A stretch of DNA of 8,065 nucleotides from Verrucomicrobiota bacterium (GTDB lineage Bacteria; Verrucomicrobiota; Verrucomicrobiia; Chthoniobacterales; UBA10450). How positions within the stretch are numbered: the stretch's first letter is position 1; each line of letters begins with the position of its first letter. This document shows positions 1 to 6,085 of the stretch, one piece after another. Under the pieces are notes generated by a model, which worked only from the letters and a program-made list of their open reading frames with translations, was not told the DNA's origin and searched no databases. The position numbers were made by a program, and so were the translations under genes. The stretch lies in assembly GCA_003218815.1 (NCBI GenBank), contig QHON01000079.1:1-8065 (forward strand), in the 5' to 3' direction.

Positions 1-824
1 CGGCTATGTTTCACCTTTTTACTCACGCTTTTTTTAAGGCGCTCCTCTTTCTCGCTGCCGGTTCCGTGATCGTCATGCTCCATCATGAGCAGAACATTTG
101 GAAAATGGGTGGGCTTTCGCGGAATCTTCCAATCACATTTCTCACCTTTGGTGCCGGTGCGCTGGCCCTGATCGGTTGTCCGCCTTTCAGCGGATTTTTC
201 AGCAAGGACGCAATTCTCGCGGTCGCTTACGAACGCAACATGCTGATCTTCGTGGTGGCTTTGCTTACGGCTTTTCTGACGGCCTTTTACGTTATCCGCT
301 TGTTTGTGGTCGTCTTTTTCGGCAACGCGCGCAGCGAAATCACCCGCAAGAGCAACGAATCACCCGCGGTGATGACCGGCCCGCTGATCGTGCTCGCGCT
401 TCTGGCGATGTTGGGCGGGTTTGCGTTCTTCGCGCGGAACTTCCTAATGCTCCCAGTCGAGAAGAACATCGGGCTTTTCGTTCCCGCGCTTGCAATGATT
501 GTCTTAGTCCTTGGGAGCGGACTGGCGATTACACTTTATCGCAACCGCCAGAGCGAGCCTTTTGATATCGAACTCTTTCGACGGCTCTTTTACTTCAACG
601 AATTTTACAGTTGGCTCATCAATTGGACGCAGGAATTTCTCGCACGGATCTCCGCTTTCTGTGATCGATGGATTATTGACGCGGGTGTAGTGGGTGGAAC
701 GAGTGGCGGCACATGGGGAATCGGCGCGCTCCTACGGCTGATTCAAGGCGGAAATCTACAGGCATATCTGTTCCTGTTCGGCCTGGGAATAGTCGCCCTT
801 ATCTATTTCGCTGTTTTCCACTAA
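1..824 (+). CDS. nuoL: NADH-quinone oxidoreductase subunit L, 3' part only
   Basis: NuoL is the most distal proton-pumping, antiporter-like membrane subunit of respiratory complex I. The gene enters from the left edge; the frame is open from base 3 (Ala codon, then Met at 6), so about 273 C-terminal residues are visible. The first visible segment has the family pattern FHLFTHAFFKALLFLAAGS with the membrane His and Lys, followed by the GCPPFSGFFSKD loop and helix, which is typical of NuoL and carries the conserved Lys of the distal half-channel. Several hydrophobic helices follow, then an amphipathic stretch near residues 185-220 that fits the long lateral helix, and a last membrane helix ending in AVFH. 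The stop TAA (822-824) overlaps the nuoM start as TAATG, so the two are probably translationally coupled. The Met at base 6 is internal and not a start. Confidence 0.96.
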   Translation, partial: AMFHLFTHAFFKALLFLAAGSVIVMLHHEQNIWKMGGLSRNLPITFLTFGAGALALIGCPPFSGFFSKDAILAVAYERNMLIFVVALLTAFLTAFYVIRLFVVVFFGNARSEITRKSNESPAVMTGPLIVLALLAMLGGFAFFARNFLMLPVEKNIGLFVPALAMIVLVLGSGLAITLYRNRQSEPFDIELFRRLFYFNEFYSWLINWTQEFLARISAFCDRWIIDAGVVGGTSGGTWGIGALLRLIQGGNLQAYLFLFGLGIVALIYFAVFH

Positions 825-2302
825 TGCTTCTTTTGGTCATTTTCTGTCCAATTGTTGCCGCCATCGTGATTATGGCTGGCGCGCCCGCGCGCAAGACGGC
901 TCTGGTCGCATCCGTATTAACACTTGCGATCACATTGCTTCTCCTCGCTTCCTTTCAAGGACCGCAGCGTGATTTTCAGCATCTCACTTCGTTTAGCCTG
1001 TCTCCCGAATGGCATCTGAGTTTCACAACTGGAGTGGACGGCTTGAGCATGGTCATGGTGCTACTCGCCGCGATCGTGACGATGGCTGCCGTTTGGTTCA
1101 CGGGCGAGATCGACAGGCATGAAAACGCTTTCTACGCATGTCTTCTCCTTATTTCCGGTGGCGCGATCGGCGCATTTGCTTCGATCGATTTGTTTTTCTT
1201 TTATGCATTCCACGAGCTCGCGCTTATCCCGACGTTTTTATTGATCGGAATCTGGGGCAGCGGAAATCGGACCGCGGCCGCCTGGAAGATCACGATCTAT
1301 CTCGCGATTGGAAGCTTCATTTTGCTGATCGGTTTGATTCTGCTTTATCAAAGCGTTCCAGTTGAATCGCGTAGCTTTGATATCCGCGCGTTGAAAGCCG
1401 CAGCCGCCCTGGGTCAAGTCTCGGCGGATGCGCAGCGCCATATTTATCTGTTGCTTCTTATCGGCTTCGGAATCCTCATCTCTCTCTTCCCATTTCACAC
1501 CTGGGCGCCGGAAGCTTATGCATCCGCGCCGGCGCCGGCGGCAATGCTGCATGCCGGTGTCTTAAAAAAATTTGGCCTCTACGGTTTGTTGCGTTTGGCC
1601 ATCCCTCTACTCCCGGATGGTGCGCGCCATTGGACAAATTTGTTGGTGGTGCTGTTACTCGGGAACATCATTTATGTCGGTCTGGTCACAATCGCCCAGA
1701 AGCGGCTCGACTGGATGCTCGGTTACTCCAGCGTCATGCACATGGGCTATGTCTTTCTCGGGATTGCCAGTGCGAACATTCTCGGCGTAACCGGCGCTAC
1801 GGTTTTGATGTTCGCCCATGGCCTTTCGATTGCGTTGTTGTTTGCCATTGCCGGCGAGCTACGCAGACGCACCGGCACATTGGTTCTCGACGATTTGGGG
1901 GGTCTCGGCAAAGTCATGCCCTTCGCCGGGCTTGCGTTTGGTCTGGGCGCGTTTGCCGCGATCGGCCTTCCAGGCTTCGCAAATTTTGCCGCCGAAGTCA
2001 TGATCTTTTTTGGCGCATTCAAAAACGGCTGGGAAATGGAGCGGTTTCATCTTTTTCAAATCGCAACCGTGTTTGGACTTTGGGGCGTCGTGATCTCTGC
2101 GGTTTACATGCTGCGCGCTTATCGCAAAGCGTTTATGGGAACGCTCGCAGCGCGTTGGAAAGATCTTGTCGATCTTCGACCCGGCTTGCGCGTGCCGGTC
2201 ACATTGCTAGTCGGAGCGGCACTTTGCTATGGGTTTTTTCCGCAATCGTTTGTGCGAATCATCGCGCCTGCGTTTCGCCCTTATCTCAGTGCGGGCAGAT
2301 AA
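824..2302 (+). CDS. nuoM: NADH-quinone oxidoreductase subunit M
   Basis: This is the middle antiporter-like, proton-translocating membrane subunit of complex I; 492 residues, close to the usual length of about 500. I chose the ATG at 824 because it overlaps the nuoL stop; the frame is open further upstream, but that part lies inside nuoL. Family signatures seen: FHELALIPTFLLIG around residue 131 with the conserved TM5 Glu (E131), PFHTWAPEAYASAPAP (223-238), the TM8 segment AGVLKKFGLYGLLR (K248/K249), YSSVMHMGYV (301-310), AHGLSIALLF (331-340) and GLPGFANFAAEVMIFFG with E391. The oddity is TM7: where the family normally has FAVK(M/V)P just before the PFH motif, this protein reads FGILISLFPFH, so the TM7 Lys (K234 of E. 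coli NuoM) is replaced by Leu218. The paired Lys at 248/249 and the nearby His243 are also unusual. nuoN follows after 2 nt. Confidence 0.96.
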   Translation: MLLLVIFCPIVAAIVIMAGAPARKTALVASVLTLAITLLLLASFQGPQRDFQHLTSFSLSPEWHLSFTTGVDGLSMVMVLLAAIVTMAAVWFTGEIDRHENAFYACLLLISGGAIGAFASIDLFFFYAFHELALIPTFLLIGIWGSGNRTAAAWKITIYLAIGSFILLIGLILLYQSVPVESRSFDIRALKAAAALGQVSADAQRHIYLLLLIGFGILISLFPFHTWAPEAYASAPAPAAMLHAGVLKKFGLYGLLRLAIPLLPDGARHWTNLLVVLLLGNIIYVGLVTIAQKRLDWMLGYSSVMHMGYVFLGIASANILGVTGATVLMFAHGLSIALLFAIAGELRRRTGTLVLDDLGGLGKVMPFAGLAFGLGAFAAIGLPGFANFAAEVMIFFGAFKNGWEMERFHLFQIATVFGLWGVVISAVYMLRAYRKAFMGTLAARWKDLVDLRPGLRVPVTLLVGAALCYGFFPQSFVRIIAPAFRPYLSAGR

Positions 2303-2304
2303 AC

Positions 2305-3768
2305 ATGATTACGGCGCCAGAACTTGAGATTGGAGTGCTGATCCTGGGCATCGTGATCCTGATGTTTGAGGCGTTTGCTGCGAAGATGGACAAGCATCTT
2401 TTGGCTTTCGCCGGAATTCTCGGTCTCGCGGCGGTACTCGTTGCGAGCTTTTTTGTCGTTCCGAGTCCTTCATCGGATCAGGCGACCGGATTCTGGAGTT
2501 TTTACACAGCCGATTCGTTATCGATCTTCTTTAAGGGGTTCGCGTTGATCACCACGATCCTCGTGCTGATCATGATGATCGATTACGCACCTGTACTCGC
2601 AAGCTCGGTTGCGACGCGAAATGTGGGATCGACTCTCGGCGAATTTTTCGCACTCCCGATTTTCACATGTGCGGGGCTTATGTACATGGCGTCAGCGATC
2701 GACTTCATCTTCATCTTCGTCTCGCTCGAGCTCGTCACGATTTCGTTCTATGTGCTGGTGAGTTTTACGCGGAGCAATCCGGCAACACTTGAAGCGGGAG
2801 TAAAATATCTGGTGCTGAGCGCGCTTTCGACAGCATTTCTCGTTTATGGCATCACCTGGATTTTCGGAGCGACCGGACAGACAAACCTGGAGCGCATCAC
2901 GGTAGTGTTGGCGAGTTCCGACACCGATCGCGAGGCGGCGCTCTTCGGCATGGTGCTTGTTCTCGTTGCGCTGGGCTTCAAGATCGCGGCTGTCCCTTTT
3001 CAAATCTGGGTCCCGGATGTTTATCAAGGCGCTCCCACGCCGGTTACAGCCTACCTTTCCGTCGGCTCGAAAGCTGCGGGTTTTGTCGTGCTGCTGCGCG
3101 TGTTGCGGCCATTTCTAATGCTTCCCGAAATGCAGCGGTTGCTCGTCCTGATCGCAATCTTGACCTTGATTTACGGAAATCTGGCGGCGCTCCCGCAAGG
3201 CAACTTGAAACGACTGCTCGCCTATTCAAGCATCGCGCACGCGGGCTATTTACTCATTGGCGTGGCGTGTTTCGATGGGGGCGCCGTTATTTTCTATCTC
3301 GTGGCTTACTTGCTTATGACGCTCTTGAGCTTTGCCGTCCTTGTGATCGTATCGCAACGGACCGGCGATCGGATTTCCGACTTCGATGGATTGGCCAAGC
3401 GCTCGCCATTTCTCGCCTTTGCCATGTTGATCGCAATGGTCTCGTTGGCGGGCGTCCCGTTCACGGTGGGGTTCCTCGGAAAGTTTTTCATCTTCTACGC
3501 GGCGATCGCGCAGCGCCAACTCGCGCTGGTGGTAGTCGGTGTGATCACCGTGGCCTGCGGGTTTTATTATTATCTGAAGGTGGTTCGCGCGATGTACTGG
3601 CAGTCCGCGGCCACGATCGACAAAATTCCACTCAGCGCCTTGTCACGCTTTGCCATGAGCGCGCTCATTCTTGCGATCATCGGGCTCGGAATTTATCCGC
3701 AACCGATTCTGAAAGCATTTGAACCAACACGCGGGCGCGTTGCCGCAACATCGACAACCGTCAGGTAG
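2305..3768 (+). CDS. nuoN: NADH-quinone oxidoreductase subunit N
   Basis: NuoN is the antiporter-like complex I membrane subunit closest to the quinone-binding arm; 487 residues, normal length. The ATG at 2305 lies 2 nt after the nuoM stop; no good Shine-Dalgarno is visible, so coupling to nuoM translation is likely. All key charged membrane residues are present: Glu142 in VSLELVTISFYVL (TM5), Lys226 in GFKIAAVPFQIW (TM7), the signature PDVYQGAPTPV (237-247), Lys256 in SVGSKAAGF (TM8), LKRLLAYSSIAHAGYLLIG (301-319) and Lys393 in GFLGKFFIF (TM12). The last helix ends with GIYPQP, followed by a short polar tail. The TAG stop (3766-3768) lies inside the palindromic element at 3765-3814, and the last 76 nt overlap the converging HNH gene on the other strand. 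It appears to be the last gene of the nuo operon. Confidence 0.96.
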   Translation: MITAPELEIGVLILGIVILMFEAFAAKMDKHLLAFAGILGLAAVLVASFFVVPSPSSDQATGFWSFYTADSLSIFFKGFALITTILVLIMMIDYAPVLASSVATRNVGSTLGEFFALPIFTCAGLMYMASAIDFIFIFVSLELVTISFYVLVSFTRSNPATLEAGVKYLVLSALSTAFLVYGITWIFGATGQTNLERITVVLASSDTDREAALFGMVLVLVALGFKIAAVPFQIWVPDVYQGAPTPVTAYLSVGSKAAGFVVLLRVLRPFLMLPEMQRLLVLIAILTLIYGNLAALPQGNLKRLLAYSSIAHAGYLLIGVACFDGGAVIFYLVAYLLMTLLSFAVLVIVSQRTGDRISDFDGLAKRSPFLAFAMLIAMVSLAGVPFTVGFLGKFFIFYAAIAQRQLALVVVGVITVACGFYYYLKVVRAMYWQSAATIDKIPLSALSRFAMSALILAIIGLGIYPQPILKAFEPTRGRVAATSTTVR

Positions 3769-4373
3769 GGACGCCGCGCCGCGGCGTCCGGTCGGCGCAG
3801 CGCGCCGACCCTACCAACATGCTGCGGCGCTGAAAACGTGACATGCACGAACGGCCGCCACTTCGGCCGCTTTGGCTTGCGGATGAGACTCATGTGCGCT
3901 TCCTGTGGAAGCCGGTTGCCTTTGCGCGTGTTACACGCGATGCAGGAGCAAACCACATTTTCCCACGTCGTCATTCCGCCGCGGTCCCGCGGCACGACGT
4001 GATCGAGATTCAGGTCACTGCGCTCGAAAATCTGGCCGCAATACTGGCAGGTATTTTTGTCGCGCTCGAAAACGTTGTGGCGCGTAAACTTCACTTCCTT
4101 TTTCGGGAGACGGTCGAAAAACAGCAGCAAGATCACGCGCGGGACGCGAATCTTCCACGAAATGGTCGTCACCATCTCGTGTTCTGGCGCTGCGGTGGAA
4201 AAATCGCGCCAACTCTCGAAATCGTGGGTCAGAAAATTGTTGGCTTCATCCGAGGAAACGACCTGGGCGTGGCCTGCATAAACCAAGGCGAAGGCGCGCC
4301 GGGCCGTGCAGATGTTCACCGCCTGCCACAGGCGATTAAGCACCAAAACGTGACTGTTTAGTAGCGTGTGCAA
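3693..4373 (-). CDS. HNH endonuclease family protein with a run-on C-terminus
   Basis: This is a metal-dependent HNH nuclease-fold protein of 226 residues. The domain spans roughly residues 98-155: CQYCG (C109, C112) and CIAC (C144, C147) form a zinc-binding pair of CxxC knuckles, LDHVVPRDRGG holds the catalytic His125, and WENVV (N139) with CNTRKGNR completes the ββα-metal core. The N-terminal part (SHVLVLNRLWQAVNICTARRAFAL) is the usual leader region of this stand-alone family. Biological role is not known; it is not next to a restriction methylase or phage gene. The start is a TTG at 4371-4373 with a weak GAGA motif just upstream; a GTG at codon 11 is an alternative. The C-terminus is odd: residues 187-203 are encoded by the palindrome at 3765-3814, and residues 204-226 come from the antisense strand of nuoN. 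The native tail appears to have been replaced. Confidence 0.85.
   Translation of the reverse strand: MHTLLNSHVLVLNRLWQAVNICTARRAFALVYAGHAQVVSSDEANNFLTHDFESWRDFSTAAPEHEMVTTISWKIRVPRVILLLFFDRLPKKEVKFTRHNVFERDKNTCQYCGQIFERSDLNLDHVVPRDRGGMTTWENVVCSCIACNTRKGNRLPQEAHMSLIRKPKRPKWRPFVHVTFSAPQHVGRVGALRRPDAAARRPYLTVVDVAATRPRVGSNAFRIGCG
3765..3814. repeat. Bipartite GC-rich palindrome (REP-like) closing the nuo operon
   Basis: Two perfect inverted repeats sit side by side. The first has arms 3770-3778 (GACGCCGCG) and 3780-3788 around one central base. The second has arms 3790-3798 (GGTCGGCGC) and 3802-3810 around AGC. The whole is bracketed by GTAGGG (3765-3770) and CCCTAC (3809-3814), so the element could fold as a cruciform-like three-way structure. 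This composition and bracketing resemble dispersed REP/BIME-type elements. No second full copy is present in this window, so the repeat status is inferred. It lies between convergent genes and may block transcription or protect mRNA ends from either side, but neither strand has the T-run of a standard intrinsic terminator. It supplies the nuoN stop codon and is translated on the opposite strand in the HNH gene. Confidence 0.75.
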
Positions 4374-4536
4374 ATCTCTATAGTTTACCTATTGGTCAGC
4401 TCTTTGCAGACCTTCGCGGAAATTTGCGCGACGTTATCATTCGTATTTTTCATTGTCAATTGGAGCAAGGCCCAGACTGGAAGTGCCTGTCACAAAATGA
4501 ACTTGTCGATCTGAGATACGATCATAAGATCGAAGC
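4374..4536. promoter_or_regulatory. Divergent intergenic region between the HNH gene and the small membrane protein gene
   Basis: This 163-nt gap must hold the start signals for two divergent genes. For the + strand gene, TTGTCG (4503-4508) and TAAGAT (4525-4530) with a 16-nt spacer resemble a sigma-70 promoter, but that would place the transcript start at or very near the ATG at 4537, giving a leaderless mRNA. On the - strand a TATAGA-like box lies just upstream of the TTG start, also very close to the start codon. Both assignments are weak because the sequences are short and AT-rich. No operator palindrome or RNA gene is evident. Confidence 0.3.
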
Positions 4537-4740
4537 ATGGCTGGTCAAGGTTCGGCGGGTAACGTTCTTGCCGCGCTGTGCAGTTTCTTTATTCCCGGCT
4601 TGGGGCAATTGCTTCAAGGCCGGCTGTTCATGGCGATTGTCCAGTTTTGCCTGGCCGCGGTCCTCTGGTTTTTCCTGCTGGGATGGATCATCCATCTTTG
4701 GTCCATCCTCGACGCTGCGCTCTTCAAGCCTGCCTCATAG
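4537..4740 (+). CDS. Small two-helix membrane protein (TM2-like)
   Basis: This is a 67-residue protein with two predicted membrane helices: residues about 9-27 (VLAALCSFFIPGLGQLLQG) and about 31-56 (FMAIVQFCLAAVLWFFLLGWIIHLWSI). The motif SFFIPGLGQLLQGR followed by a hydrophobic hairpin and a WSILDA segment resembles small TM2-type or tandem-helix membrane proteins. Their function is generally unknown. The start ATG at 4537 has only a weak purine stretch (GAAG, 4532-4535) upstream. The compositional pattern, with a polar N-terminus, two clean helices, a glycine-rich turn and a short tail, makes it a real gene rather than a chance open frame. The next gene begins 75 nt downstream, so cotranscription with it is possible. 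I cannot assign a pathway. Confidence 0.75.
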   Translation: MAGQGSAGNVLAALCSFFIPGLGQLLQGRLFMAIVQFCLAAVLWFFLLGWIIHLWSILDAALFKPAS

Positions 4741-4815
4741 AAGGACAGAGACACCTAACAAATCCAGCTCGGAGATTCGCGACGCACAATTCATCTGGAG
4801 ACGACTGAGACTCAA

Positions 4816-5759
4816 ATGAAACCACAGTTTCCAACTGAGCAGTCGGACTCCGGAGAATTTCAACGGCAGGAAGACGCGTTTCGCGAATGGATCTCGAACG
4901 ATGAATCGACATCGTACCCGGCAGTCGCTGGTCGTTATCATCTTTACATCTCCCTCGCGTGTCCGTGGGCTAGCCGCACCGTTATTTTCCGAAAGTTAAA
5001 AGGACTCGAGGACGCGATCGGCATGACGGTTGTTGATCCGATTCGCGACGAAAAAGGCTGGGCCTTTCGCAATCCATCTGGAGGGACGACCTCTGTGTCG
5101 TCCTTCCAATCAACTGATCCGATCAATGGTTTCCAATATTTGAGCGAAGCTTACGCAGCGACCGACCCAAATTTCGACGGTCGTGTCACAGTGCCCGTGT
5201 TGTGGGACAAAGTAACGAAAAAGATCGTCAACAATTGCGAGGACGATATTTGCCGGATGTTCAACGATGCATTCAACACGATCGCACAAAATAAAGATGT
5301 CGATTTTTTTCCGAAAGAGATCGAAGCCAAACACACCAAGCTTGCCGATTTTCTTTACGACAACGTGAACAACGGCGTTTACAAGGCCGGGTTCGCTACG
5401 CGCCAGCGGCCGTACGAGATCTCTTGCCGAAAAATCTTTGAAGCCCTCGATGAATTGGAGGCGCGCTTATCCAAAAGCCGCTACGGCTCTTTTGCACGCT
5501 CGTCAGGTTTGACGTCGTTTATCACGGCCACTTCAAGTGCAACATCCGCCGCATCATCGATTACCCCAACCTCCAAGGTTACCTGATGGACTTGTATCAG
5601 CAGCCCGGTATCGCCGAGACGGTTAATTTCGATCATATCAAACGTCATTATTACATGACGCACACCGAAATTAATCCCACCCGAATCGTCCCGCTCGGGC
5701 CAGCGCTCGACCTGACAACAAAGAGCCAGGCACGGATCTTTCGCTTGCGAGTGCCGTGA
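4816..5759 (+). pseudogene. Glutathionyl-hydroquinone reductase (YqjG/ECM4-type GST), broken by an internal deletion
   Basis: An intact family member reduces glutathionyl-hydroquinones in the cytosol using a GST fold. Residues 1-223 follow the family closely: YHLYISLACPWASR with the catalytic Cys49, LKGLE, GRVTVPVLWDK (122-132) and VNNGVYKAGFATRQ (184-197). After SKSRY (codon at 5482-5484) the frame shifts: bases 5487-5759 read, in the next frame, LFCTLVRFDVVYHGHFKCN, DYPNLQGYLMDLYQQPGIAE and FDHIKRHYYMTHTEINP, the family's C-terminal half, ending TGA at 5757-5759. Compared with E. coli YqjG from memory, the segment LTGNQLTEADW is missing, an in-del of about 34 bp. That removes the conserved GST folding motif (T-x-x-D N-cap). 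Translated in the original frame, the product would stop at 5586 after an unrelated 33-residue tail. The GSH-binding ES pair near residue 141 is also changed. There are no other stops, so the lesion is recent or an assembly error. Confidence 0.85.
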
Positions 5760-5872
5760 AAAGGCACGTCCGGTTCGTTTACGAACAAGCAAATCACGAT
5801 CAGCGGCGCGCGGCGAAGTTGCTCGACAATTCTCGCGCAGCTATTGCACGCCATCGCCGCAACGTGGCATAA
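5756..5872 (+). pseudogene. Fis/NtrC-type helix-turn-helix (HTH_8) mini-ORF, probable gene remnant
   Basis: The frame is open from 5675 to the TAA at 5870-5872; the only in-frame start-like codon is a GTG at 5756, giving 38 residues. The product reads KRHVRFVYEQANHDQRRAAK followed by LLDNSRAAIARHRRNVA. This matches the C-terminal HTH_8 pattern of Fis and NtrC-family regulators (helix, N-x-x-x-AA-x-LL, then SRATL-type recognition helix). Several canonical positions are changed: Gly to Asp after LL, Ile to Asn before SR, and Thr to Ala in SRAT. The open frame upstream of the GTG (5675-5755) lies over the tail of the broken hydroquinone reductase gene in another frame. No ribosome binding site is visible. 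It is either a decayed fragment of a larger regulator or a tiny stand-alone DNA-binding protein; the fragment reading is preferred. Confidence 0.5.
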
Positions 5873-5913
5873 ACGTAGAGGATGATTGGCTAAAAAATAA
5901 GCACATTTGGCCT

Positions 5914-5919
5914 TATAAT
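5914..5919 (+). promoter_or_regulatory. Candidate -10 box upstream of the response regulator gene
   Basis: A perfect TATAAT lies about 165 nt upstream of the response regulator ATG. No good -35 hexamer is found 16-18 nt upstream; that position is an A-rich run (5891-5899). A TTGGCT at 5886-5891 is too far away (22 nt). If used, it gives a leader of roughly 160 nt. Confidence 0.35.
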
Positions 5920-5925
5920 GGAGCC

Positions 5926-6085
5926 AGATATGTCATCCGTTGGTAACGGCAACTTTGTTGCTTTGCAAAGGACCCCGCTGCGTAACCGCCTCTTGTTAAA
6001 TGCCAAGTGAAGCGACTATCCCGATTCCGCCAATCTTTCGCGAGAGTTGGCATGGATAGTGATAACAACAAGGCAAGAGGAATGC
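5926..6085 (+). promoter_or_regulatory. Long, foldable 5' leader of the response regulator gene
   Basis: This stretch holds a run of local inverted repeats and no convincing gene. They are CCGTT/AACGG (5937-5941 with 5945-5949), GCAAC/GTTGC (5949-5953 with 5957-5961), the 10-nt palindrome CTTTGCAAAG (5961-5970), and a larger nested stem formed by ATGCCAA (6000-6006) with TTGGCAT (6047-6053), enclosing GCGA/TCGC (6012-6015 with 6038-6041) and GATT/AATC (6023-6026 with 6032-6035). The ribosome binding site AGAGGA (6076-6081) lies just outside the last stem. I do not recognise a known riboswitch class here; a regulated leader is an inference. Confidence 0.3.

Noticed and set aside
713..823. Upstream extension of nuoM
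   Set aside because: Lies inside the nuoL C-terminal coding region and gives Arg-rich sequence unlike NuoM; the ATG at 824 overlaps the nuoL stop as expected.
1630..2304. Upstream extension of nuoN by 225 codons
   Set aside because: This is nuoM read in another frame; the product is Arg/Cys/His-rich and unlike NuoN. The ATG at 2305 fits the family's N-terminus.
3765..3814. Classical rho-independent terminator
   Set aside because: The hairpins are strong but no T-run follows on either strand, so I describe it as a REP-like palindrome instead.
3843..4361. 172-codon open frame on the + strand
   Set aside because: It is antisense to the HNH gene, whose CxxC and DH motifs are clearly conserved; the + product is His/Arg-rich with no family features.
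4424..4819. 131-codon open frame on the + strand
   Set aside because: Overlaps the small membrane protein in another frame and gives a Ser/Arg-rich product without features.
5481..5792. 103-codon open frame on the - strand
   Set aside because: Antisense to the conserved C-terminal half of the hydroquinone reductase, so a shadow.
5926..5990. Cyclic-di-GMP (GEMM) riboswitch
   Set aside because: The ACGGCAA start and a CAAAG element are suggestive, but the conserved GGGACGCAAAGCC core and the GGGTTACCG end do not line up.
6047..6085. TTG start for the response regulator, 13 codons upstream
   Set aside because: No ribosome binding site before it, and it lies in the leader stem; the ATG at 6086 has AGAGGA at proper spacing.
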